Of a stretch of 10,734 nt of DNA, positions 1-7,296 are shown piece after piece (position 1 is the first letter of the stretch; the number at the start of each line of letters is the position of its first letter). Location of the stretch: positions 1 to 10,734 of the forward strand of contig JABCYS010000023.1 of assembly GCA_013290085.1 (NCBI GenBank), in the 5' to 3' direction. The DNA comes from Candidatus Babelota bacterium. Lineage in GTDB: Bacteria > Dependentiae > Babeliae > Babeliales > JABCYS01. The notes beneath the pieces are model-generated. The model did not search any database. It saw only the letters and a list, made by a program, of their open reading frames with translations, and was not told where the DNA came from. The translations under genes were made by a program, and so were the position numbers.

Positions 1-246
1 ATAAGAAGTTTTTATGCCCGTATTTAAATCTTCTATAGATAAATTGACTGTCGGCAACAATAATCTTGTGATTTCTAAATGTCCGCATAAAACAGCATTA
101 ATGAGTTTTTGCTTCAAATTGCTTGTATTATGCTCAGCTGCCTCATTTAAATGCCTATCAGTACTAGAGGTGTTACCGCCATGTACATTCAGGTTAATGC
201 TCATACCCAGTAGGGCGAGCGTCATACATACTAATTTTTTAATCAT
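1..246 (-). CDS. Ankyrin-family exported protein, N-terminal part (runs off the left edge)
   Basis: This is the first 82 codons of a gene that continues beyond base 1 with no stop. It starts at the ATG complementary to 244-246, with GAGG a few bases upstream as the ribosome binding site. The N-terminus (MIKKLVCMTLALLGMSINLN) is basic then hydrophobic, as in a Sec signal peptide, probably cleaved near VHG/GN. The rest closely matches residues 1-83 of the 757-aa protein at 2455-4728, with about ten substitutions and a one-codon indel. It includes the ankyrin-like helix LEITRLLL. It is therefore a recent paralog of that gene. The function of the full protein cannot be read here; ankyrin repeats generally bind other proteins. 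Confidence 0.85.
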   Translation of the reverse strand, partial: MIKKLVCMTLALLGMSINLNVHGGNTSSTDRHLNEAAEHNTSNLKQKLINAVLCGHLEITRLLLPTVNLSIEDLNTGIKTSY

Positions 247-260
247 GTTATCCTCTTTGT

Positions 261-390
261 TTATTCGCGCAGTCTGGCAAGTCGTTCTGTAAATTGAGCT
301 ATGCTTTCTGTGCCATTTCTCGTTATCGTTTTGTTTGCAAATTCTAAGCCCAAGAAAAAATAATGTTGGGCATACTGTTTTGATTTTCAT
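261..390 (-). pseudogene. Remnant of an ankyrin-family gene (start and tail joined)
   Basis: Reading down from 390, the first codons give MKIKTVCPTLFFLG, nearly the same as the signal peptide of the 387-aa ankyrin protein (MNIKTVCRTLFFLT). After about 14 codons the similarity stops. One frame over, the sequence reads FANKTITRNGTESIAQFTER followed by LARLRE and a stop at 261-263, which looks like a helical C-terminal tail. I infer an internal deletion that removed the ankyrin body and shifted the frame, leaving the two ends. The original frame stays open and runs in frame into the next gene's ATG at 246, so a translated fusion of 48 extra codons is formally possible. The conserved start and Shine-Dalgarno at 246 argue against that as the normal product. 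The origin of the tail is less sure than that of the head. Confidence 0.6.
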
Positions 391-436
391 ATTAATATCA
401 TGCGCCTATCCTGACGATCTCTGGTTCAATAAATTT

Positions 437-1216
437 TCATTTTGGTAGCGAATCTTCAAGCAATGGTGCCGCCATGCACTCACAAATTTGATCAATATTG
501 TTAGCGTCTGCCTCTTGTAGCCAGCCTCTTCTCGCATGTAAAGGCGTTCTGCCATCTTTATCCACAGTGTAGACATTGCCGTCTTTGGCAAGTAATTGTT
601 CAACAATACTCTCACATCTGGGCAATGAAGCTGCTAGGTGCAAAGGAGTTGTTATGTCTTGATCTCCATCCATAGTATTTACAGGAGCACCCGCTGCCAG
701 TAATTGTGTGATTATTGACAGGCGCCTTTCAGCCTGCTGCGCATCTGCATAAGCATATCCTTCTATTGCTAGGAGTAAGGGCATGGCTCTAGAGATTGCG
801 CATGCTCTTATTTCAGGATTGAGGAGTAGTCGCGCGATAATAGATGGTGAATCATATGAAGCAGCAAAGGCGATTATTTCGAAAAGATCGCCACCGTTAC
901 TGATAGTGGGCATCAATAGGAGATTGACGATTTCGAGATGGCCGCCTTGGAGTGCCACAAGCAATGCTTCCTTGACTGCGTGAATATGTAAAGGATTAAA
1001 ATAAAGATCAAGGCGATCTAGGCCGGCAGGCGTTAAGAGGCGTTGAACCATTGCAGTATTTCCCTGTGAAGCATAACTTACTAATTTTTCGTCATTAGTG
1101 GGGGCATGGGGGACATGGGTTTCTCCGTAGTGCGCGTCGGCCATGGACATACCAAAGCTAGAGCACGACAAAGAGAAAATAAAGGTGGTGAGGACGCATT
1201 GTAAATATCTATTCAT
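437..1216 (-). CDS. Exported ankyrin-repeat protein, 259 aa
   Basis: I chose the ATG at 1214-1216 because it is preceded by AAGGA at good spacing and begins a typical signal peptide (MNRYLQCVLTTFIFSLSCSS), probably cut near ADA/HY. A longer frame to 1261 would add 15 residues, overlap the upstream gene and hide the signal. Ankyrin-like helix pairs follow: GNTAMVQRLL, GGHLEIVNLLL, SPSIIARLLL, IITQLLAAGAPVN, and near the C-terminus TPLHLAAS, IVEQLLAKDGNV and DGRTPLHA. The middle repeats are degenerate. The gene lies 31 bp downstream of the 387-aa ankyrin gene on the same strand, so it is probably in the same operon. It is more diverged than the other cluster members and lacks their LLQVPGI-type repeats. 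A protein-binding role is known for the family; the partner is unknown. Confidence 0.85.
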   Translation of the reverse strand: MNRYLQCVLTTFIFSLSCSSFGMSMADAHYGETHVPHAPTNDEKLVSYASQGNTAMVQRLLTPAGLDRLDLYFNPLHIHAVKEALLVALQGGHLEIVNLLLMPTISNGGDLFEIIAFAASYDSPSIIARLLLNPEIRACAISRAMPLLLAIEGYAYADAQQAERRLSIITQLLAAGAPVNTMDGDQDITTPLHLAASLPRCESIVEQLLAKDGNVYTVDKDGRTPLHARRGWLQEADANNIDQICECMAAPLLEDSLPK

Positions 1217-1247
1217 GAGGTAATTCCTTGTTGTGTAATCTAATAAT

Positions 1248-2411
1248 CTAATCTGATCCACATAATCGGAGTAGCACGGGCTGTGCTAATCTTGCCTTTG
1301 CCCGTATAAGTTCTTTAATTTCAGGGCAGTTAAACGCAGTAGCATCAGGGGCTATTGTGGTAATATCTATATTTGGCATAGCAAGAATCAGTCTTGCTAT
1401 CTCAATGCGATTATAAAGATCAGCAGTATGTAATGTTGATGGCCTAACTTTCAAAGCTGTTTCGCCCAGATCGTTTTGTGCATTTATAAGTTGTCTTACT
1501 ATTTCAATGTGGCCATTTTCAATAGCATAGTCCAATGCCGTATCGTGCTGCCAAAGACTTTCAGCATTTACATCCGCTCCCGCTAAAAGGAGTCTGCTTA
1601 CTTCTGCTGTCTGACCATCGCGTGCTGCATGTCGTAAGTCACGATCTAAAGTGTTAATTTTTGATAGTGTATCTGACAGGAGAGCTATACACTCCTTTCT
1701 TCCGGTATTCCAATAAGAAAGCATACAGGCCTCATCATATGCACGATTAATTTTTTCCAAATTATTTTTGAGACCAACTTGTATTTTATCTGAAGCTAAG
1801 ATTATCCTTACAGCAGCTGGTTTGCCAGTGGAAGCAGCAATCATCAATGCTGTCATAGCATTATTATTCCACTTATTCTCATTTATGCCTGGAACTTGCA
1901 GCAACCGTTCTGCTATTGCAGTCTGATCCCCAACGACTGCCAACATCAATGCCGTCTGACCATCATTATCTTGTGCATTCACATCTACTCCAGGCACTTG
2001 CAGTAATCGCTCTACAATTTGCCTATGCCCGAGGGCAGCTGCCATCATTAATGCTGTTCTACCAAGATTGTTTTGCACATTTGCATCTATATTTGTAGCC
2101 TGGAGTAATCGTTCCATTACTTCATGGTGCCCCCGCATAACAGCAAATAACAATGCTGTCATGCCATTTATATTAGTTCGCGCATTCACATCTATGTCTG
2201 GCACTTGCAACAATCGAGCTGCAACTTCGCTGCGGCCGTTGTTGGCTGCCAACATCAATAGCGTTTTACCATCACTGTCTCGCACATTTACATCTACATC
2301 CGCCATGAGCAATCGATCAACAGCATCCTCATTTTGCATTGCAAAGCTTGAGGGGATTGCGTTAACCAGAGTAAGAAAAAATAATGTTCGACATACTGTT
2401 TTGATATTCAT
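1248..2411 (-). CDS. Exported ankyrin-repeat protein, 387 aa
   Basis: The start has a textbook AGGAGG eight bases upstream (2420-2425). Residues 1-24 (MNIKTVCRTLFFLTLVNAIP, then SSFA) look like a Sec signal peptide cut after SFA. Residues 28 to about 200 hold five or six regular ankyrin repeats with the pattern DG-TALM-AA-GH-IVERLLQVPGIDVNA. A segment around 200-260 (ASDKIQVGLKNNL to INTLDRDLR) is not a standard repeat but recurs in the 757-aa protein. Two or three looser repeats follow, then a tail with EIKELIRAKARLAQ. It sits 43 bp after the 757-aa gene and 31 bp before the 259-aa gene, all on the minus strand. Ankyrin proteins act by binding other proteins; with an export signal, the likely site is the periplasm, surface or host interface (inference). 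Confidence 0.9.
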   Translation of the reverse strand: MNIKTVCRTLFFLTLVNAIPSSFAMQNEDAVDRLLMADVDVNVRDSDGKTLLMLAANNGRSEVAARLLQVPDIDVNARTNINGMTALLFAVMRGHHEVMERLLQATNIDANVQNNLGRTALMMAAALGHRQIVERLLQVPGVDVNAQDNDGQTALMLAVVGDQTAIAERLLQVPGINENKWNNNAMTALMIAASTGKPAAVRIILASDKIQVGLKNNLEKINRAYDEACMLSYWNTGRKECIALLSDTLSKINTLDRDLRHAARDGQTAEVSRLLLAGADVNAESLWQHDTALDYAIENGHIEIVRQLINAQNDLGETALKVRPSTLHTADLYNRIEIARLILAMPNIDITTIAPDATAFNCPEIKELIRAKARLAQPVLLRLCGSD

Positions 2412-2454
2412 GTTGATAACCTCCTCGTTACGTAATTTAATCTACTTCTGTAAT

Positions 2455-4728
2455 CTAAGTAGCACATTGTGCTAATTTTTCCCGTATAAGTTTTCTCATT
2501 TCGCCATGTGAGAAGTTAACCGGTGAGAAGTCAATCCGCATGTCGCTCAGAAAGTCTGCATCAAAATTTATGCCAGGCACAGCAAAAAGTAGCCTTGCTA
2601 TCTCAATGTGGTTATGAAAAACAGCAGCCCTCAATGCGCCCTTAACATTTTTTATGCCAGGCACGGCAAGAAGTAGTCTTACAACCTCAGTATGACCATT
2701 TGCAGCGGCATTCCCTAATGCGGTTAAGCCGTTTAAGCTTGCTGTGCTTGATCTGCTTTCTTCATTAACATCTATGCCAGGCACGGCAAGAAGTAGTCTC
2801 ACCTTTTCAATGTGGCCATATTCAGCAGCATCTCTCAATGCGGCTTCTCCTTTAATGCCAGGCACGGCAAGAAGTAGCTTTGCTATCTCAATGTGGCCTT
2901 GACTAAAAGCATGCGTCAATGCGGTTCTGTTTACCCAGTCTTCTTTATTAACATTAATGCCAGGCGCGGCAAGAAGCTGTCTTACTATATCAATGTGGCC
3001 ATTGTAAGTAGCATATATCAATGCCGTAGAGCAGGACCAAAGACTTCTGGCATTTACATCTGCTCCTGCTAAAAGAAGTCTGCTTACTTCTGCTGTCTGG
3101 TTATCGCGTGCTGCGTGCCGTAAGTCGCGATCTAAAGTATTAATTTGTGATATGGTAGATGATGTAAGGGCTGTACATTCTCTTCTTCCAATGCCAGGCA
3201 CGGCAAGAAGTAGCTTTGCTATCTCAATGTGGCCTTGACTAAAAGCATGCGTCAATGCGGTTTTGTCGCGCCAATCTTTTTCATGAACATTTATGCCAGG
3301 CGCGGCAAGAAGCTTTCTTACTATATCAATGTGGCCATTGTAAACAGCATATATCAATGCCGTAGAGCCGGACCAAAGATTTGTGGCATTTACATTTGCT
3401 CCTGCCAAGAGGAGCTTGCTTACTTCCTCAGTTTTGCCATCGTATGCTGCGTTTTGTAAGTCACGATCTAAAGTATTAATTTTTGATATTGCATCTGATA
3501 GCAATGCTATACATTCGCTTCTTCCTGCGTGCCCATAAGGAAGATTATACGCTTTATCATAAGCCAAGTTGATTTGTGTTAAATTATTTTTGAGTCCAAC
3601 TTGTATTTTATCTGAAGCTAAAATCATCCTTACAGCAGCTGTTTTGCCAGCGGAAGCCGCATCTATCAATACAGCATTCACATCTATGCCTGGAGCGTGG
3701 AGAAACATTCGCACTGTATCCTCATGCCCATTATTAGCAGCAAGTATCAATGCCGTATCACCATTATTTTGAACGGCATTCGCATTTATTCCTGGGACTT
3801 GCAGTAATCGTTCTACAATTTCCTTATGTCCTGCGCCAGCTGCTATCATCAACGCAGTAATGCCTTGAGGTATATTAGTGCTTTCAGTAGTTTGTGCATT
3901 CACGTTTATTCCTGGGACATGCAGCAATCGTACTACAGTTTTTGTATGCCCATTCTTGGCTGCCAACATCAATGTGGTAAGGCCTTCATTATTTTTAACA
4001 TTAATATCAGGGACTATGTTTAGTGCGTGACAGAGCAATTTTGTGTCCCCAGTACGTGCCGCCTTTAGCGCAAGAGCTCTACGGGTAGTATTGGTGAGAT
4101 TAATTTGTGGAGTAGCTAAAAATTTCCCTAGTGCCTCTGCATTGCCGTGTGCAACATGGAGAATTAAATTCTTTTCATGCGTACGTTTTATGACCATTTG
4201 GCAGCGACTATTAGATAAGAGATGCCCTATGAAATTTTCATCATCAATTCTTACTGCTCTTTCAAACAGATCTTCTATTGCTCTATCATCAATAGATGCA
4301 TTAGCATGATTGTTAGATAAAATAGCTATAACAAGATCCTTCAAATCGTTATGAGCAAAATTATTATTAACTGCGTGAGTAAATGCGGTTTTTAAATATT
4401 CATCCTCTATTCTTTTATTAGGATAGTGGGTGATGATGTGACTAATAAGAAGACTGAGAATATCTTTCTTATCATTGTCATACGAAGTTCTTAAGCCCGT
4501 ATTTAAATCTTCTATAGATAAATTGACTCTCGGCAACAATAACCTTGTGATTTCTACATATCCGCCTAAAACAGCATTAATTAGCCGTTGCTTCAAGTTG
4601 TTTGTATTATGCTCAGCTGCCTCATTATTTAAATGCCTTTCAGTACTAGAAGTGTTACCGCCATGTACATTCAGGTTAATGCTCATACCCAGCAGGGCGA
4701 GCGTCATACATACTAATTTTTTAACCAT
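2455..4728 (-). CDS. Large exported ankyrin-repeat protein, 757 aa
   Basis: The ATG at 4726-4728 follows AAGGAG at ideal distance. The N-terminus (MVKKLVCMTLALLGMSINLN) is a signal peptide, probably cut near VHG/GN. Residues 45 to about 220 contain degenerate ankyrin-like helices. Residues about 230-390 carry regular repeats (NNEGLTTLMLAAKNGHTKTV, HVPGINVNA). From residue 402 two tandem 112-residue blocks occur (402-513 and 514-625), each starting GR-EC-AL and ending LLLAVPGI. More LAVPGI repeats run to about 725, and the tail ends MRKLIREKLAQCAT. It is the first gene of the putative ankyrin operon, about 60 bases downstream of a good promoter. The N-terminal region is nearly identical to the truncated gene at the left edge. 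The binding partner is unknown. Confidence 0.92.
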   Translation of the reverse strand: MVKKLVCMTLALLGMSINLNVHGGNTSSTERHLNNEAAEHNTNNLKQRLINAVLGGYVEITRLLLPRVNLSIEDLNTGLRTSYDNDKKDILSLLISHIITHYPNKRIEDEYLKTAFTHAVNNNFAHNDLKDLVIAILSNNHANASIDDRAIEDLFERAVRIDDENFIGHLLSNSRCQMVIKRTHEKNLILHVAHGNAEALGKFLATPQINLTNTTRRALALKAARTGDTKLLCHALNIVPDINVKNNEGLTTLMLAAKNGHTKTVVRLLHVPGINVNAQTTESTNIPQGITALMIAAGAGHKEIVERLLQVPGINANAVQNNGDTALILAANNGHEDTVRMFLHAPGIDVNAVLIDAASAGKTAAVRMILASDKIQVGLKNNLTQINLAYDKAYNLPYGHAGRSECIALLSDAISKINTLDRDLQNAAYDGKTEEVSKLLLAGANVNATNLWSGSTALIYAVYNGHIDIVRKLLAAPGINVHEKDWRDKTALTHAFSQGHIEIAKLLLAVPGIGRRECTALTSSTISQINTLDRDLRHAARDNQTAEVSRLLLAGADVNARSLWSCSTALIYATYNGHIDIVRQLLAAPGINVNKEDWVNRTALTHAFSQGHIEIAKLLLAVPGIKGEAALRDAAEYGHIEKVRLLLAVPGIDVNEESRSSTASLNGLTALGNAAANGHTEVVRLLLAVPGIKNVKGALRAAVFHNHIEIARLLFAVPGINFDADFLSDMRIDFSPVNFSHGEMRKLIREKLAQCAT
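2854..3189 (-). repeat. Internal tandem duplication, second copy (336 bp, residues 514-625)
   Basis: This is the second, C-terminal copy of a 336-bp unit of exactly 112 codons in the 757-aa ankyrin gene. It begins at GRRECTALTS and ends at LLLAVPGI. It abuts the first copy with no spacer. Long stretches match the first copy base for base: the last 70 or so bases (from 2855 on the plus strand) are almost identical to those from 3191. Confidence 0.88.
3190..3525 (-). repeat. Internal tandem duplication, first copy (336 bp, residues 402-513)
   Basis: This is the first copy of the 112-codon unit. It begins at GRSECIALLSD and ends at LLLAVPGI. It keeps the frame and the ankyrin phase, so the protein was lengthened by one solenoid block. 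Differences from the second copy cluster in the GR-EC-AL to LAGANVNA part, while the ALTHAFSQGHIEIAKLLL part is unchanged. Confidence 0.88.
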
Positions 4729-4793
4729 GAGAATCTCCTTGTTTCTTGTAATGTTCTTGTTGCCACTTTGCTTTACTCGATCCTAATTGAAAT

Positions 4794-4822
4794 ATTTTAC
4801 CACCTCAGTAAGAAAATATCAA
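4794..4822 (-). promoter_or_regulatory. Candidate sigma70 promoter of the ankyrin operon
   Basis: On the minus strand TTGATA (4817-4822) and TAAAAT (4794-4799) are separated by exactly 17 bases. Each differs from the consensus hexamer by one base. Transcription would start near 4787, giving a leader of about 58 bases before the ATG at 4728. Confidence 0.65.
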
Positions 4823-4836
4823 AAGCCCATCATTGG

Positions 4837-4861
4837 AAAAAACTTTTCTATTAGAATAGAA
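4837..4861 (-). terminator. Possible weak terminator of the TPR gene
   Basis: On the minus strand TTCTAT and ATAGAA form a six-base-pair stem with a four-base loop (4846-4861), then AAG and a run of six T (4837-4842). It lies about 60 bases past the TPR gene's stop and before the ankyrin promoter. The stem is AT-only apart from two G-C pairs, so it is weak. Confidence 0.4.
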
Positions 4862-4921
4862 TTGAATGCAATGAGCGGATCACGAAAATCTTTATTTTTA
4901 TGATTGGGTGCATATATAGCC

Positions 4922-5641
4922 CTATTTGGGGATTGGTTTGGAAGGGACTATTCTTTGTAGCATCTTCTTTGCCTGAGCGTGAGCAGGCGCCAATGCAACT
5001 ACTTTTTTGAGTGCTTGGACTGCCTCAATATTTCTTTTTTGTCTCATAAATATCTGTGCTCTAAAAAAATAAGCGTCAACATAGGTCGGTTCTAGGCTAA
5101 TGGCCTTTGCAAAACAATGAAGAGCATTCAGTTCTTCCTGGCGTGATTGTTGAAGATTCTTTTTATGTCTTTTGCTCTCCTCCCAAGCCAACAACCCCAA
5201 ATTCACCCAAGCAACTTCAGGTGTCGTGTAAAACTTATTGTTAACGAGCTCCTGCCAGATCTGCTTGGCTTTTTTTCGCTCGCCAAGAGGTACAAGGACG
5301 GCGGCATAATTATTTAAAATAGTAGTTTTAATTAAAGGAGAAATATTCTTTTGTTGCAGGGCTAGTTCGAATGTTTTTTTGCTTTCTTGCAACTTACCAT
5401 TTTGATACAGTAGGGTTGCCTTAAATGCAAGAGCTCGTGGCGAAGGTTCCAGCGCAGCGGCTTTTTGCGCCAAGCCCAGAGCTTTTTTGAAATCATGCGC
5501 ATCGGCAGATTGTGCAGCTTCTTGGTAATATTTTTCTACGGTGTTGTGGCGCTGACGAGCACATGAGGGTGTAAGAAGAACGAGCGTAAGACTTAGTATA
5601 AAATGTGCTCTTTGGAATAAAGCGTGGTGAGGAGGGTTCAT
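4922..5641 (-). CDS. TPR-repeat lipoprotein-like protein, 239 aa
   Basis: I chose the ATG at 5639-5641: it begins a basic then hydrophobic stretch ending LTLVLLTPSC (Cys27), which resembles a lipoprotein signal although the lipobox (T-P-S-C) is imperfect. A longer frame starts at a TTG at 5740 and would bury the signal inside the protein. From about residue 34 to the end, tetratricopeptide helices follow one another: DFKKALGLAQKAAALEP, GKLQESKKTFELALQQ, GERKKAKQIWQEL, ALHCFAKAISLEPTYVDAYF and NIEAVQALKKVVALAPAHAQ. TPR proteins scaffold complexes. The layout (lipoprotein plus TPRs) resembles PilF/PilW- or BamD-like outer-membrane assembly proteins, but nothing nearby supports either role. It diverges from dnaA with about 143 bases between the two starts. 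Confidence 0.8.
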   Translation of the reverse strand: MNPPHHALFQRAHFILSLTLVLLTPSCARQRHNTVEKYYQEAAQSADAHDFKKALGLAQKAAALEPSPRALAFKATLLYQNGKLQESKKTFELALQQKNISPLIKTTILNNYAAVLVPLGERKKAKQIWQELVNNKFYTTPEVAWVNLGLLAWEESKRHKKNLQQSRQEELNALHCFAKAISLEPTYVDAYFFRAQIFMRQKRNIEAVQALKKVVALAPAHAQAKKMLQRIVPSKPIPK

Positions 5642-5689
5642 GGCTGCAACCTTGTGGTAAGCACGAAAAATAAAGGTTAATGCTTTGCT

Positions 5690-5717
5690 TTGCACTTTTT
5701 CCTTGGATTTGTAGACT
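5690..5717 (+). promoter_or_regulatory. Candidate dnaA promoter
   Basis: TTGCAC (5690-5695) and TAGACT (5712-5717) are 16 bases apart. Each hexamer is a partial match. The predicted start near 5724 leaves about 60 bases before the GTG of dnaA. The -10 overlaps that of the divergent TPR promoter. Confidence 0.4.
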
Positions 5718-5740
5718 ACAGATTCAAGGAGCGGGGTCAA
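5713..5740 (-). promoter_or_regulatory. Candidate TPR-gene promoter, overlapping the dnaA promoter
   Basis: On the minus strand TTGACC (5735-5740, five of six consensus bases) and TAGTCT (5713-5718) are 16 bases apart. The start would be near 5706, about 65 bases before the ATG at 5641. The heptamer TAGACTA at 5712-5718 serves both directions. Confidence 0.45.
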
Positions 5741-5784
5741 CGAAAATCAAAAAAAATTGTTAGAAAATAATAGAGAAAAAAACT

Positions 5785-7203
5785 GTGGTTAAAGGTATTT
5801 GGCAAGAATTTCTTAAAATTGCCCAACAAGAAGTTGGCAGCCAAATGGTTGAGACATGGCTCAAGGCTGTGTCTTTGCAGCGCTGGGATGCGCGCGAACG
5901 AGTAGTCTATTTGACCACTCCCAACACCTTTGTAAAAGATTGGCTACGTATCAACTACAACCCATTGTTTGAGCAACATCTCAGTCGCTTGCTGAGTGTT
6001 GATACCATAAAAATTATTTTTACCGACGCACAAGCAACACCAGAACAACCCAAAGATGATCAGAGCGAAGAAAAACTGAACGATGAAAAGTTAAACGACA
6101 TCGTATACACCCCAGCAAAACTTGCTCCACGGTCCCCAGAAAAAACAGGTTTGTCGCGGCGGGTTGAAGGGCGCTCGCTCGGACACATTAATAGCAACTA
6201 TAAGTTTGATACCTTTGTTGTGGGCCCCAGCAACCACCTTGCTTATAACGCGGCCTATGCCGTGACACAAAAACCCGGCAGCATCTACAACCCTTTGTTT
6301 ATGTATGGTGGTTCCGGGTTGGGAAAAACACATCTGCTTCACGCCATTGGTAACGAGGTGAAGGCAAAAAATAAACGTGCCACCATTTTATACCAAACTG
6401 CCGATCGCTTTGTGAATGAGTTTATAAACGCGATTCGCTTTGATAAAGCGCATCAGTTTCAAGCTAAATATAAAGACGTAGATCTTCTTCTCATCGATGA
6501 CGTACAGTTCATTGCCAACAAAGATCAAACGCAAGAGGCCTTCTTCCACATTTTTAATACCCTCTACGATGCGCATAAACAAATTGTTTTTTCAAGCGAT
6601 ACCTATCCTCAAAACCTCAACGGCATTGCCGAACGTTTGCGCTCACGTCTTGAATGGGGATTGGTCGCCGACATTCAGTTGCCCAATCTTGAAACAAAAA
6701 TGGAAATTTTAAAGAAGAAGGCGGCGCTCAATGCTTTTGAATTGAATGATGAGGTTGCTCACTTTTTAGCATCGCGCATTGTTGCCAACGTGCGCGCTCT
6801 CGAAGGTTCTCTCGTGCATGTTATGGCAGTTGCGTCACTCACCAAACAACCAATCACCGTTGAGCTTGCAAAAAAGATTTTGGTTCGCTCCAATCATGGC
6901 GTTTCTCAAGGAGCATTAGATCTTGATAGCATCGTTAAGCATGTCTGTGATCATTATTCATTGAGTATTACTGATTTACGTTCCAACAATAGGGCAAAAG
7001 AACTTTCTCTTGCGCGCCAAGTTGCCATGTATCTGATGAAAAAAATGACCAATAAATCATTGCATGAAATTGGTTTTTTCCTTGGCAGGAAGGATCACTC
7101 AACGGTAATCCATGCCATTGATAAAGTGCAAATGGTTATCAAAACCAGTCCCGATTTTTCAGCACAATTGGTACGTTTAGAAGAAAAAATACTAGCCCGG
7201 TAA
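5785..7203 (+). CDS. dnaA: Chromosomal replication initiator protein DnaA, 472 aa
   Basis: DnaA is an AAA+ ATPase that binds origin DNA boxes, opens the duplex and recruits the helicase. All four domains are visible. Domain I, residues 1-75, has ETWLKAV and DWLRINYNPLF. A charged linker, about 76-135, carries a small EKLND duplication. Domain III has Walker A GGSGLGKT (175-182), Walker B LLLIDD (234-239) and the box VII arginines in ERLRSRLEWG (Arg284 and Arg288, matching E. coli Arg281 and Arg285). Domain IV ends with the DNA-binding helix-turn-helix and signature GRKDHSTVIHA (434-444). Length is normal. The start is GTG; it has only a weak GAGA-type ribosome binding site but fits the beginning of domain I. 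Its right-hand neighbour is not dnaN, and no cluster of DnaA boxes is seen nearby, so oriC is not shown here. Confidence 0.98.
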   Translation: MVKGIWQEFLKIAQQEVGSQMVETWLKAVSLQRWDARERVVYLTTPNTFVKDWLRINYNPLFEQHLSRLLSVDTIKIIFTDAQATPEQPKDDQSEEKLNDEKLNDIVYTPAKLAPRSPEKTGLSRRVEGRSLGHINSNYKFDTFVVGPSNHLAYNAAYAVTQKPGSIYNPLFMYGGSGLGKTHLLHAIGNEVKAKNKRATILYQTADRFVNEFINAIRFDKAHQFQAKYKDVDLLLIDDVQFIANKDQTQEAFFHIFNTLYDAHKQIVFSSDTYPQNLNGIAERLRSRLEWGLVADIQLPNLETKMEILKKKAALNAFELNDEVAHFLASRIVANVRALEGSLVHVMAVASLTKQPITVELAKKILVRSNHGVSQGALDLDSIVKHVCDHYSLSITDLRSNNRAKELSLARQVAMYLMKKMTNKSLHEIGFFLGRKDHSTVIHAIDKVQMVIKTSPDFSAQLVRLEEKILAR

Positions 7204-7296
7204 GGCTTGTTCCGCCAAATCACGAAAGACTCTTGCAGTTGTTGGGGATGTGCAGTAAGGTCTCTAAAAGAAGGTGTCATTACCAGTGAGGAGGAG

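Noticed and set aside
558..566. Perfect DnaA box TTATCCACA
   Set aside because: It lies inside the 259-aa ankyrin gene, where it encodes the repeat motif VDKDG, and it is alone; no box cluster or unwinding region surrounds it.
2560..3320. Recurrent ATGCCAGGCACGGCAAGAAG-type repeats, CRISPR-like at first sight
   Set aside because: The units encode LLLAVPGI of ankyrin repeats, sit in an open frame and have irregular, similar (not unique) spacers.
14..4786. Open frames on the plus strand opposite the ankyrin genes (for example 14-292, 2068-2475, 4475-4786)
   Set aside because: They mirror the repeated antisense coding sequence, lack ribosome binding sites and end where the real genes end.
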